The position numbers were made by a program, and so were the translations under genes. A DNA stretch of 64,000 nucleotides from Lactuca virosa (taxonomy: Eukaryota > Streptophyta > Magnoliopsida > Asterales > Asteraceae), in NCBI GenBank assembly GCA_928212115.1, contig CAKMRJ010005634.1:175690987-175754986 (forward strand), in the 5' to 3' direction. Positions 1-9,631 of the stretch are shown here, piece by piece. Positions within the stretch are counted from its first letter, which is position 1. Each line of letters opens with the position of its first letter. A model generated the notes under the pieces. It was given only the letters and a program-made list of their open reading frames with translations. It had not been told where the DNA came from and searched no databases.

Positions 1-179
1 TGTGTGTAATTCATACACATCTCTTCTGTCGAAGAAGTTATTAGGGTTTTATTCCGCATTGATTGATATTAATTGAGCCGTCATTCCATATTGACGTATC
101 TCATTAATCGTCAATCTTACTCTAATTGATAAATTACAAGTCTGATCTTAAAACAGGTAATCGATCAAACGCCGTCACA
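1..179 (+). other. 5' untranslated leader of the Sirevirus element
   Basis: This AT-rich stretch precedes the first gag ATG. No primer-binding site (TGGTATCAGAGC type) and no resemblance to the 3' LTR at 12209-12557 is visible, so the 5' LTR and primer-binding site must lie upstream of the window. Confidence 0.6.
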
Positions 180-3100
180 ATGTCCATGGATGATTCTCAA
201 ACCAATCCAATCAACATCTCTAACAACATTGGTTCAACAACAAGGATTCCAATCTTGTATACTCAAGATTATGAAGTTTGGACGCATCACTTTGAAGATT
301 ATGTGATTGGATCGGAAGATAATGGGTACTTGATCTGGGAAGCTATCACTGTTGGCCCTTTCGCTCACTCAAGCACCTCAAAGATTGTCAAAACTCAGAA
401 GGAGTACAATCAGCTTGTGAATGATGTAAAAGATATTCCTCAAGACGAGAAGGAAAAGTTTCAATGCAACATCAAGGCCTTGAGGATGATTAGGTTTGCT
501 TTGCAGTCAGATACGTTCCGTTTGGTGAGTTCTTGCGCTACTGCTAAAGAGATATGGGACAGGCTAAAAGAATTGTATTCCACTGATGAAGATCTGGAAC
601 ATTCGATTCAAACTCTTTTGCTTTCTGAATTTGGTGATTTCAAACAGAAGCCCGAAGAGAAACTGGTTCAGGCTTTTGATCGCTTTAATCATCTCTTAAG
701 TAAGATGATAAAGCATGGGATCGAAAGGAAGGTTATTGAACAGAAGGTTACATTCATGAACGGTCTAAGACCTGAATGGATGGCTGTCGTATCCACTGTT
801 AAAGCACATGAACAGTTTAAATCGTATTCTCTGGCGAAACTGGTGGGAATTTTGAAATCCCATGAAAGTGCACTGTCTAAGGAAACGAATGTGGTTTCTA
901 GTTTGGGTTCGTTAGCCCTTGTTTCTAAAGGGAAAAGTTCTGTTGAAGAAGAAGAGGAATTGGATCTTGCCGACTACGATCTAACCGGTGAAGAGTATGC
1001 CCTGATGGTGTCCAATCCTAGAAAGTTCATTAAAAGAAAGTTCCCAGCCAACAAGAACCGAAACTGGCAGGGAAGTTACAGCGCTGAAAAGGTTAAGGAG
1101 GAACCGAAGATAGGGTCAAAGTCAGAAGAGTCCAAGAAAGAAGTGAAAATTGGTGGAGACTCAGGATTTGATTGCCATTACTGTGGAGGCAAGAATCACT
1201 TCGCCAAAGACTGTATGCTGAAAAAGAAGGCAGAAAAGACAGATGAGGATGATGAGGAAGCGAGCCTCCTGAGACGACTGGAGGAAATCAAGAAAAGAAA
1301 GTCAGCTGCTAACAATAAAACTATGAATGCTTTGATTGTACAGGATACATGCAACCGTGATGAATTCGGTGGCGTGGAAATATGGTCCACGGATTCAGAG
1401 GATGAAGAAGTAAGAAAACCCACTCATGGCAAGGCGATGCTGGTGAAAGAAGAACCTGCTGCAGGAAGGTGTTTAATGGTGACCGAAGGTGTATCTCAGA
1501 TGAGAGGATATACAACTGATGGTGGGATAGAAGGCGAGAAGGAACGAGAGGACATGTGTTTTGCTGCGAAACCTGTTAGTGCACAGATCAACGAATGTGA
1601 TGAGTTGATCAAGAAGGTACAAAATATTCTTGCTTCTCTAAATATACCTGTTACTAACTATGAAAAGGAATTGAATAGCTTAAAATCTAAATTTTCAAGT
1701 ATAAGTAGCAGTCTTACCCAAACCCGTGTCACAAACTCTAACCTGACTGATCAAATTAGCAGGATATCGTGGAAGAGTGAGGAAAGGAGGATGTGGATTG
1801 AGCAGAAAGAGAAAGAGTTGATTAGGTCTAAGGATGAATCAATTTATTTACAACGAGACAATCTTAAACTTTTAAAACAACGAAATGTTTTTTGGTTGAT
1901 TGCTAAAAGACTTTATTTTAATATCACTCAGTTGCATCTCGATTGTGAAATAGGAAAGAAGATACATCGCATGATTTTACCCTTCCTTGAGTTAAAGGAG
2001 GATGAAGTCGATGCCGAAGCTTACAACTGTGAAAACGTTGTATCTTCTGATGAGGTCTCACCTGCATACAAAATTGGTCTTGACAAAATTGAGTCCTACA
2101 TAAAGTCCAAAGACCATAAGGACATGCTCAAAAATCTGTTAGATGAGAATGATAGATTGAAGTTAAGAACCGAAACCGTACAGAAATTTGACTCATTGAA
2201 TGCCAAATTAAGTTCAGAAAATAAAATTGATGTTGAAAATGCATCTGAACTTAATGAGGATGATGATCTGAGTGAAATCTTTGTAGAGGATTTGGTGGAC
2301 TGTTCAGAACTTGTCAAGAGCGAACCTGAAACACGCAAAAATCTGATTTCTGAAAATTCTGTTGAGTTCGCTCGCTCATCAACAGACAAGACCAAAATTC
2401 TCAAAGCAAAAGCTGTTGTGTATCAAAAGGTACAAACCACTCCAAATCAAGTCTACACAGTTCCAGGAGTCACTCCACAACAAACCGCAGAACTGACAGC
2501 TATGGTGGAAGAAGATAATGCAGCTGGATGTGATGAGTTCTTCTGGTCAGCACCAATAGACAACGCTGATGAGACAAAAGGTCTATCTCAGAAGACCTCA
2601 TGGAGAGTGAAAGGTAGATACGTGCCAGAACCACTAAATGAGCCTACAAGATATGATGTGCCAAGCACAAGTGGAACCAAAACATCATTGGGCGAATCGG
2701 TGCAAACTACCAGTGAAACATCTTCAACAAAGAGCGACAACTATGCTCGTACTTCAAAGAAAAAGGCTAACATCCACAAAAATCCAAAACAGGTGGCAGA
2801 TCGAAAACACCAACGAAATCTGAGATACAAGAAGAATCTCTCAGAAAGAAAACAGTTTTGGAGATCACAAAATCCTCACTATGTCAGGAACGAAAGGAAG
2901 CATAAGTCACAAGAGGAATCAAGGAACCGAAAGGATAGTTTCGGTCCCTCAAATGAAAGGAACCGAAAGGGTAGCTTCGGTCCCTCGACTGAAAGGAACC
3001 GAAAGGGTAGTTTCGGTCTCTCGACTGAAAGGAAACGAAAGGGTAGTTTCGGTCCCTCGACTGAAAGGAACCGAAAGGAGAGTTTCGGTCCTCAAAAAAC

Positions 3101-3509
3101 ATCAACCGAAAAGAGCGGTTTCGATCCTCAACCCGATAGCAACCGAAAGAGCGGTTTCGGTCCTCAACCCTACAAGTTCAATCAGACGAACAGAAGATCC
3201 AATGTCACTTCTAAACCCAACTCCTCTCATTCTAATTCTTATCCTTCAAAAGATTTAAAGGGGAAAGGAAAGCTATTTCCAGAAGATGACAGACGTCCAA
3301 AAGAGATCCAAAAGAATGCAGACGTCAACACCTCAAATCCTACGCCTACTGAATCAAAGTCAAACAAAATTAAAGTTTTCACTATAAAAAGAAAAGATGA
3401 AACAACTTTGATTAAACGTACTTATTTGGTTGATATCTCTCTTACTATTCCCTGTCCTGTAAAAGGCTCACAAGGACCCAAGAAACTTTGGGTTCCTAAA
3501 TCTGCTTAA
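180..3509 (+). CDS. gag: Sirevirus Gag (capsid/nucleocapsid polyprotein)
   Basis: Structural protein that would form the virus-like particle and bind element RNA in the cytoplasm. The frame is open upstream of 180, but the first ATGs are at 180 and 186; the second has the better context (CCATGG). About 1109 residues. Residues ~15-290 form the UBN2/copia capsid-type domain; a CCHC knuckle (C332 HY C335 GGKN H340 FAKD C345) follows. Residues ~450-750 are acidic and coiled-coil-like. Near residues 915-1000 is a run of 12-residue repeats (NRKGSFGPSTER type). The length is far above ordinary copia Gag (~300-450) and fits Sireviruses. It ends in TAA just before TTTTGCAG, and the pol frame is shifted +1, so Gag-Pol fusion would need frameshifting, splicing or reflects decay. 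Confidence 0.9.
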   Translation: MSMDDSQTNPINISNNIGSTTRIPILYTQDYEVWTHHFEDYVIGSEDNGYLIWEAITVGPFAHSSTSKIVKTQKEYNQLVNDVKDIPQDEKEKFQCNIKALRMIRFALQSDTFRLVSSCATAKEIWDRLKELYSTDEDLEHSIQTLLLSEFGDFKQKPEEKLVQAFDRFNHLLSKMIKHGIERKVIEQKVTFMNGLRPEWMAVVSTVKAHEQFKSYSLAKLVGILKSHESALSKETNVVSSLGSLALVSKGKSSVEEEEELDLADYDLTGEEYALMVSNPRKFIKRKFPANKNRNWQGSYSAEKVKEEPKIGSKSEESKKEVKIGGDSGFDCHYCGGKNHFAKDCMLKKKAEKTDEDDEEASLLRRLEEIKKRKSAANNKTMNALIVQDTCNRDEFGGVEIWSTDSEDEEVRKPTHGKAMLVKEEPAAGRCLMVTEGVSQMRGYTTDGGIEGEKEREDMCFAAKPVSAQINECDELIKKVQNILASLNIPVTNYEKELNSLKSKFSSISSSLTQTRVTNSNLTDQISRISWKSEERRMWIEQKEKELIRSKDESIYLQRDNLKLLKQRNVFWLIAKRLYFNITQLHLDCEIGKKIHRMILPFLELKEDEVDAEAYNCENVVSSDEVSPAYKIGLDKIESYIKSKDHKDMLKNLLDENDRLKLRTETVQKFDSLNAKLSSENKIDVENASELNEDDDLSEIFVEDLVDCSELVKSEPETRKNLISENSVEFARSSTDKTKILKAKAVVYQKVQTTPNQVYTVPGVTPQQTAELTAMVEEDNAAGCDEFFWSAPIDNADETKGLSQKTSWRVKGRYVPEPLNEPTRYDVPSTSGTKTSLGESVQTTSETSSTKSDNYARTSKKKANIHKNPKQVADRKHQRNLRYKKNLSERKQFWRSQNPHYVRNERKHKSQEESRNRKDSFGPSNERNRKGSFGPSTERNRKGSFGLSTERKRKGSFGPSTERNRKESFGPQKTSTEKSGFDPQPDSNRKSGFGPQPYKFNQTNRRSNVTSKPNSSHSNSYPSKDLKGKGKLFPEDDRRPKEIQKNADVNTSNPTPTESKSNKIKVFTIKRKDETTLIKRTYLVDISLTIPCPVKGSQGPKKLWVPKSA
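2923..3170 (+). repeat. 36-bp tandem repeat inside gag, each unit self-complementary
   Basis: Five regular 36-bp units start at 2923, 2959, 2995, 3031 and 3067, followed by two degenerate ones. Each encodes 12 residues of the type NRKGSFGPSTER. Each unit also holds ACCGAAA..TTTCGGT with a six-base spacer, so the RNA could form a row of 7-bp hairpins. The period keeps the reading frame. Confidence 0.92.
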
Positions 3510-3513
3510 TATT

Positions 3514-4986
3514 TTGCAGGTTATCCGTGACGAGCAGTTTGACGAAGAATGGTATATTGATAGTGGCTGCTCGCGTCACATGACAGGAAGGAAGGAAGAA
3601 CTGAGGGAGTTTCGGTCTCTCAAGGATGGTGGAATTGTGAAGTACGGCAACAACTCATATGGAACTATCAAAGGCTATGGAATGATTACGAATGGTGATT
3701 TCTCGATAAGAAAGGTCGCATATGTTGAAGGGCTCCAACACAACCTTATCAGCGTATCACAGCTGGTAGTTGGAACTGGATTGAAGGTATCGTTTGATGA
3801 TGAAGGCTCAGAAATAGTCGAGAAGAAGTCCAATAACATTCTGCTGAAATCGAAGCGAAAGGGGGAAATGTACCCTTTAAACCTCAACCCAATTCGAGGT
3901 AAACCAGCAGTTTGCTTACTTACGAAGGCTCACTCAGATGAAAGCTGGTTATGGCATCGAAGACTCTCTCATCTTAATTTCAAGGATATCAACAAGCTGG
4001 TTTTAGGAGATCATGTTCGAGGTCTTCCAGTTCTCAAATTCGACAAAGAACATCTATGCGCAGCCTGTGAAATGGGAAAGCAGAGTAGACAAAGTCATCC
4101 TTCTATTATCAACACAAAGGTGATAGAACCGTTGGAGCTGTTACATATCGATCTGTGTGGTCCCTCTTCCATTGAAAGCATTGGTGGAAACAAGTATATT
4201 CTGGTCATAGTGGACGATTTCTCTCGATTCACATGGGTGTTCTTCTTGAAGCAAAAATCTGAGGCCACTCCAAAGCTCAAGCTCTTCATAAAACAGGTAG
4301 AAATTCAACTGAGGAAAGTTGTTCGTAACGTAAGAAGCGACAACGGCTTGGAATTCAAAAACAAAGATTTTGAAGATTTTCTTGCTGAGAAGGGAACGAC
4401 TCATAATTTCTCAGCCCCATATACTCCACAGCAGAATGGTATCGTGGAAAGGCGAAACCGATCTCTGTGTGAAGCAGCTCGAACGATGTTATGCTTCGCA
4501 TCCTTGCCTTTATATTTCTGGGCTGATGCAATTGCTTCTGCTTGTTATACTCAGAACAGATCATATCTAAACAGGCGATTCTCTATTACTCCTTACGAGA
4601 TCTTGAACAATCGCAAACCGAATGTGAAATTCTTCCATGTGTTCGGTTCAAGATGCTTCGTCTTCAACTCTAAAGAGAATCGAAACAAGTTTGATGCTAA
4701 GGCTGATGAAGGAATATTCTTAGGGTACTCCCTGAATTCTAAGGCATATAGAGTTCTAAACAAGCGCTCTAAGAAGATTGAAGAAACATACTATGTCACT
4801 TTTGACGATAGCTATGTTAAGAAGATGAAGACAATCGAAGGTTCAATGCAGGAAATCTTTCCAAAGACCAGTCAAGTTACAGCTTCTATTTCAAATCTTT
4901 TCGAGCAATATATGCTTTTTTTGATGAGCCTCAAACGGCAATTGATTCTGAATCAAAGGCGAAAGACAACAAGGTTGATAGTCTAA
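3514..4986 (+). CDS. pol: Pol part 1: aspartic protease and integrase
   Basis: Cleaves the polyprotein and inserts element cDNA. The frame opens without an ATG (first codon TTG), so it is normally fused to Gag. Protease active site is at residues ~13-20 (WYIDSGCSRHMTG). The gag-pre-integrase zinc region has HRRLSH and CAACEMG. The integrase core keeps D (LLHIDLCGP), D (RSDNGLEF) and E (QQNGIVERRNR), followed by the copia C-terminal FGSRCFVF and GIFLGYS motifs. The frame is lost near a run of seven T at 4916-4922: downstream sequence continues in another frame to about 5056, then shifts again into the RT frame by 5051. Both shifts look like mutations in this copy. Confidence 0.92.
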   Translation: MQVIRDEQFDEEWYIDSGCSRHMTGRKEELREFRSLKDGGIVKYGNNSYGTIKGYGMITNGDFSIRKVAYVEGLQHNLISVSQLVVGTGLKVSFDDEGSEIVEKKSNNILLKSKRKGEMYPLNLNPIRGKPAVCLLTKAHSDESWLWHRRLSHLNFKDINKLVLGDHVRGLPVLKFDKEHLCAACEMGKQSRQSHPSIINTKVIEPLELLHIDLCGPSSIESIGGNKYILVIVDDFSRFTWVFFLKQKSEATPKLKLFIKQVEIQLRKVVRNVRSDNGLEFKNKDFEDFLAEKGTTHNFSAPYTPQQNGIVERRNRSLCEAARTMLCFASLPLYFWADAIASACYTQNRSYLNRRFSITPYEILNNRKPNVKFFHVFGSRCFVFNSKENRNKFDAKADEGIFLGYSLNSKAYRVLNKRSKKIEETYYVTFDDSYVKKMKTIEGSMQEIFPKTSQVTASISNLFEQYMLFLMSLKRQLILNQRRKTTRLIV

Positions 4987-5083
4987 AGCAAATCATCGAC
5001 GATGCTGCTCAAAAGATGGCTGCTGATCAACCTAAAGCAACGAGAGGCCAGACATAAGCGAACCTTCGAATGACCGTCCTTCT

Positions 5084-5240
5084 ATCCAGGGGGAGGGTCC
5101 GTCTCTACAACACGATCAAGGTTCTTCATTCCAGGGGGAGAATTCAACGTCACAATCATCAAGCTCTTCTGAAAGTCCAAACGAAGGAGAACATTCTAAT
5201 CCAGATACTAAACAGGTGTCATCATTCGAGGGGGAAACAA
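5084..5240 (+). repeat. Three G-rich purine tracts in the integrase-RT linker
   Basis: CAGGGGGAG occurs near 5088 and 5132 and GAGGGGGAA near 5228, spaced about 45 and 95 bp. In the pol frame they encode QGE/EGE. They resemble the functional polypurine tract at 12195-12208. Confidence 0.6.
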
Positions 5241-7030
5241 ATGTCAATGATGATGATATACTATCAGAATTGGAAGAAGAAATCAATTCAGAACTAGATC
5301 CCTCTTGTGATCCAAATTACCCACCTCTTATTAAATGGACCAAAGATCATCCACAAAGTCAAATCATTGGGGAATCTTCAGAAAAGGTGTTAACTCGATC
5401 ACAGATCAAAGCGAAACAAGATGCTCTCTTCTCTCAAGTAGAGTTTTGCATGTTCAACTCCTTTGTTTCCAAAGATGAACCAAAGACTGTTAATTCAGCA
5501 CTTGATCATTCTGACTGGGTTCAAGCCATGCAAGATGAGTTGAATGAGTTTGAAAGAATCAAAGTATGGCGCCTTATTCCAACTCCAAAGGATGCTTCGG
5601 TTGTCGGTCTCAAATGGGTATTCAGAAACAAGATGGATAAGGAAGGGAACGTGATTCGTAACAAAGCTCGGTTGGTTGTGAAAGGCTACTGTCAGGAAGA
5701 AGGTATTGATTATGAAGAGACCTTCGCTCCTGTTGCAAGATTAGAGTCTGTTCGTATCTTTTTTGCCTATGCTGCACACAAAAACTTTGAAGTCTATCAG
5801 ATGGACGTCAAGTGTGCCTTTCTCAACGGAGAACTTGAAGAAACTGTGTATGTTGAGCAACCGCCAGGCTTCGTGAACGAGAAGTATCCAGATCACTGTT
5901 ACATACTTGACAAAGCGGTATATGGCCTAAAGCAGGCTCCCAAAGCATGGTATGAAACTCTCACTCGATTCTTAAAAATGTCAAAATTCAAACAAGGTTC
6001 GGTTGACCCAACCTTCTTTCGTAAGAGAGAGGGTAACCACCTTATGATAGTCCAAATTTATGTTGATGACATCATCTTCGGCTCCACGAATCCCAGCTTA
6101 ACAGCTGAATTCAGGAAGTTGATGGAAACTAAATTTGAGATGAGCTCAATGGGTCCAATTAACTTTTTCCTTGGCTTAAATATTAGACAGGGACCCGAAG
6201 GCATTTTTATCAATCAGGAGGCATATACAAAGACATTGCTTGCTAAGTTTGGCTTGATGGGAGACTCCAAAGTTAAAGTTCCAATGGCTTTTGGGACAAA
6301 GCTTACACCTTCGTTGGAGAAGCCAGCCGCTGACATGACGCTTTATCGTCAAATGATTGGGTCACTAATGTATCTCACAGCCAGCAGACCCGACATCATG
6401 CTCTCAGTTTGTTATTGTGCTCGATTCCAAGCTAACCCACGCGAACCTCATATGCAAGCTGTAAAAAACATCTTTCGCTATCTAAAGCGAACCTCCTCTC
6501 TCGGTCTATGGTATCCAGCCAACTCAGGATTCTTTGTCCAAGCGTTCTCAGATGCTGACTTAGGTGGCTGTGGATTGGATCGAAAAAGTACTACTGGAGG
6601 ATGCCAATTTCTCGATGGTAAATTGGTTAGCTGGCAATCAAAGAAACAAACCTGTGTTTCTCTCTCCACGGCAGAAGCTGAATACATCGTTGCAGCATCA
6701 TGTACATCTCAAGTTGTATGGATACAAAGTCAGCTTAGAGATTATGGGCTGAACATGAAGAAAATCCCACTATATTGCGACTCTGAAAGTGCAATTAGGA
6801 TTTGCCACAACCCAGTGCAACACTCGAAGACTAAACATATAGCACTGAGGTATCACTTTATCAAAGATCACGTGGAAGATGGCAACGTGGAAATTCATTT
6901 CGTAAGGACAACTGATCAACTGGCAGATATATTCACTAAGGCTTTACCTGAAGCAAGCTTCAACAAGATTTTGCAAGGCCTAGGAATGATGGAAACAGAA
7001 TCAGTACCAAAATCGCCTTCGCTCCAATAA
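5216..7030 (+). CDS. pol: Pol part 2: reverse transcriptase and RNase H
   Basis: Copies element RNA to DNA and degrades the RNA strand. The same frame is open from about 5051, so 5216 (a GTG) is not a genuine start; this is the C-terminal half of pol. The N-terminal ~90 residues are an acidic, serine-rich linker. The RVT_2 domain covers residues ~115-355, with KWVFRNK, KARLVVKGY, DVKCAFLNGELEE and catalytic YVDDIIFGS. The RNase H domain keeps DADLGGCG, STAEAEYIVAAS and CDSESAI, and ends with the copia-typical LADIFTKALPE. All catalytic motifs are intact, so this segment has decayed little compared with the junctions and the env-like gene. Confidence 0.95.
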   Translation: MSSFEGETNVNDDDILSELEEEINSELDPSCDPNYPPLIKWTKDHPQSQIIGESSEKVLTRSQIKAKQDALFSQVEFCMFNSFVSKDEPKTVNSALDHSDWVQAMQDELNEFERIKVWRLIPTPKDASVVGLKWVFRNKMDKEGNVIRNKARLVVKGYCQEEGIDYEETFAPVARLESVRIFFAYAAHKNFEVYQMDVKCAFLNGELEETVYVEQPPGFVNEKYPDHCYILDKAVYGLKQAPKAWYETLTRFLKMSKFKQGSVDPTFFRKREGNHLMIVQIYVDDIIFGSTNPSLTAEFRKLMETKFEMSSMGPINFFLGLNIRQGPEGIFINQEAYTKTLLAKFGLMGDSKVKVPMAFGTKLTPSLEKPAADMTLYRQMIGSLMYLTASRPDIMLSVCYCARFQANPREPHMQAVKNIFRYLKRTSSLGLWYPANSGFFVQAFSDADLGGCGLDRKSTTGGCQFLDGKLVSWQSKKQTCVSLSTAEAEYIVAASCTSQVVWIQSQLRDYGLNMKKIPLYCDSESAIRICHNPVQHSKTKHIALRYHFIKDHVEDGNVEIHFVRTTDQLADIFTKALPEASFNKILQGLGMMETESVPKSPSLQ

Positions 7031-8590
7031 AGGTAAGAAGCGAAATAGAGCGAACCGAAATGAACCGAACGTTCAGTCTATTTCGGGTTCGGTCTATTTC
7101 GGGTGAAGCTTGACCAAGAACCGAAATGAACTGAGCGTTCGGTCTATTTCGGGTTCGGTCCTTTTGAACTTGTTCGCTTCTTTTTCTCATCAAGGCATTT
7201 TGATTGTATTCCTTTGTACATTCTTTTAAATACTTCTTTTTATATTCATAAAATCCAAAAATATTTTATTTTTATTTTTTTTCTTTCGTTCAATTGAACA
7301 ATTTTCACAAAATACAAAAATATTTTTTCGTTTTAATCTAATGATTTCTTTTGCATAAGTGTTACTCTCGATGATGAAGATCCAGAAGGTATAATTTCTT
7401 TTCTATACACATTCTACGTGTCCCTAGAAGCATGCTGCTGCATGTTGACTAAAGCCTCGACAGATTTTGAGTGAAGCCTTAATAACATGATACATACAAA
7501 TCATGTTTTCCCAAGCTAGGCTGCTATATTCACTCTAATCATGAGCTACCTTACTCTACTCATATTGAGCTTAGAGTTTTCTGCTTAGTCCTTCTTTTAT
7601 AGCAGAGGTACATTTGTTTCTCATACCACCTCTATCATTTTTCTTCATCACACTTCATCTCACCAATATAACCCTTGAGACTCTCAGAATTTACCACTGA
7701 GGTTTATGGTTATACAAAAATCTGTGTTAATGATCTTAGTTTCGTGTCACTATGTACTAAGTGAAACCCACCATTCAACACCATTAATGAATTGACGGTA
7801 CATGATCACTATGTTACAAATTTTAAATGAAATCTCTTTTTATTTTGAGTGATTCTTCTGAAAATTTCTATTACCAAGAACTTTTCTTCCCCAAGGATCC
7901 AGTTAATTTTTTTTTAGATTTCTCACCTATCCAACAGTCAAAACATATCTTCCCTACCTACTTGTTCAACAGATCACATTGATCTCACAAGTACTTCGTT
8001 CAGTTTCGGTCTTATATCAAGTATCGAAATCATGAATTGAAGCGAAAGCCAACCTTTATAGCTATGATTCAAAAAATGCCTTTCAATACTTCTTAACAAG
8101 TACTTGATCGTTATTTAATGGGAAACCACACAAGCACCGTGAAGTCTCTCTTGACTTTGAAGGAAGAGATTCGTGCCCAGAATCAGTCGCTTTATGTCTC
8201 AACAAGACATCACAAATACCCACAGAAAGTTTGCTTTATTTCCTTATCTTTCACACTCTGTGCACGAAAATCTTTGATTTTCCAAAATCTGGTTCTATTC
8301 ATGATAATCTAATTGTTACAGCTTCATCTCTAAAAGTATTTCAATGCTCGATAACGTTAAAGGAGATGACGGTTCATGTGAAAAATGGGGTGACGTTTGG
8401 GATAAAGTTAAGGCTGACTCAGCAGTTATCCAATCGTTTTGAGGATTTGAAAAAGCACTTTTTATGGAATGGCGTGTAAAAAGGAAACGTCCTTTCTCTT
8501 TCCTGCGTCATCATCGGGTATGACAATTGTTCACTCCGTCACATCAGGCACGGTTTCAAATAAATCCAAGATATAAGCCGGATTTTTCTC
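7031..8590 (+). other. Spacer between pol and the env-like gene
   Basis: About 1.6 kb without a convincing coding region. The first 150 bp hold the CCGAA/TTCGG repeats listed separately; the rest is AT-rich with short ORFs that show no domain. Sireviruses with an env-like gene carry a spacer of this kind after pol. Confidence 0.5.
7040..7165 (+). repeat. Tandem and inverted CCGAA/TTCGG repeats after pol
   Basis: Two units (about 7046-7105 and 7117-7165) share the words ACCGAAATGAAC and GTCTATTTCGGGTTCGGTC. Within each, CCGAA words on the left face TTCGG words on the right, so each can fold as a hairpin. The same pairing recurs in the gag repeat at 2923-3170. Confidence 0.8.
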
Positions 8591-8599
8591 TCTCCTACT

Positions 8600-8716
8600 A
8601 GTACGTATAAAAGGATCAGGCACGCTCCACTTTACCCTTTTATCACTTACATACTCTCTCAAACGCAAAGAGCGATTTCTCTCACTGCTCACCTTCTTCC
8701 TCTCAAAGCTTCAATA
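8600..8716 (+). promoter_or_regulatory. Candidate internal promoter and leader of the env-like gene
   Basis: GTATAAAAGG lies at about 8605-8614, near 105 bp before the ATG at 8717. It is followed by a C/T-rich leader with TCACTGCTCACC and no upstream ATG, and the ATG context is AATAATGGC. This is what a plant RNA polymerase II core promoter looks like. Function is inferred only; the env-like RNA could instead arise by splicing. Confidence 0.5.
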
Positions 8717-9631
8717 ATGGCAGATTCCCCTTCAATTCACGACACATCTGTTCACCAAACCCTCCTCACCATCAAACCTCAACAAAACCTGATCATCGAT
8801 CTTACTCCTTACATCTATGAACCCTACATGCTATATGTCGTCGAGTGTCTCAAATACTCGCCTCTTGTCGACGCTCTGTCAAAAGTCGAAGTTGTTCCCA
8901 TGTCATGCCTCTCATTCATCTATTCAACTGCCTACTACGACAAGGTTGCTGAGCGGATTCACTTTGAAATCCACAATGAGAAGACTTCCATCTCCAAGAA
9001 CCGCTTATGTGCCCTAATTGGTCTCTCTCAAGAACCAACTTTGGTAAACCCTGAATCGATCTCTACAGGTCAATTGTTCTCCATGTTCTATCAAATGGGG
9101 TACACTGAAACCTTAGCCACCATTACCAAGTTCAAGAAGTCCTGCCTTCCTCCTCAATGGAATGGCCTTTTTACTCTCCTGTTCAAAGGACTCTCTGAGC
9201 GAAGCGCCGGCTCAGATGGAGCAAGCAAGTCATTTATGACTGTGCTTTATGGTCTATATCACGGGATAGATTTGGATTATGGATCCATCATCTGGCAACA
9301 ACTGGTTCAGAGCTTGTATTCTTCTTCAAGACACTCAGAGATCTCCTGTGGGAGGTTCTGGTCCATCATCACCAAATGGGCTATGGATCGTCTCCACGTT
9401 CCAATCATGGCGGACTCTCTTCTCTCCTCCATCGCCACCTTTCACACCACCAAGATAATCGTCACTGATCCCACCAAGTACTCCTTCATTGGATCAATCC
9501 CTGACACCATGCTTGCCTGTGTGTCTGCAGCAAGCAATGTTCTGCAACAATACATGGAGATTCCTTCTTCGGGTCCAAGGGAGCTCACGCCAGCCATGGT
9601 TCGCTCCATTGGAAGAAGGGAATGTCGCTAA
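8717..9631 (+). CDS. Env-like gene, N-terminal segment
   Basis: Open from the first ATG after the TATA-like site, 304 residues. Composition is that of a folded, mostly helical protein, without signal peptide or zinc motif. It resembles the 'putative plant transposon protein' type sequences that accompany plant retroelements, but I cannot name a domain with certainty. The last eight codons follow a one-base frameshift near 9605: the correct continuation (beginning EEGNVAKPTK) is in the next frame. A 30-bp duplication of that motif lies at 9607-9668. Confidence 0.7.
   Translation: MADSPSIHDTSVHQTLLTIKPQQNLIIDLTPYIYEPYMLYVVECLKYSPLVDALSKVEVVPMSCLSFIYSTAYYDKVAERIHFEIHNEKTSISKNRLCALIGLSQEPTLVNPESISTGQLFSMFYQMGYTETLATITKFKKSCLPPQWNGLFTLLFKGLSERSAGSDGASKSFMTVLYGLYHGIDLDYGSIIWQQLVQSLYSSSRHSEISCGRFWSIITKWAMDRLHVPIMADSLLSSIATFHTTKIIVTDPTKYSFIGSIPDTMLACVSAASNVLQQYMEIPSSGPRELTPAMVRSIGRRECR

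Noticed and set aside
1..125. Window start as the end of the Sirevirus 5' LTR
   Set aside because: It does not match the 3' LTR at 12209-12557 and has no primer-binding site after it.
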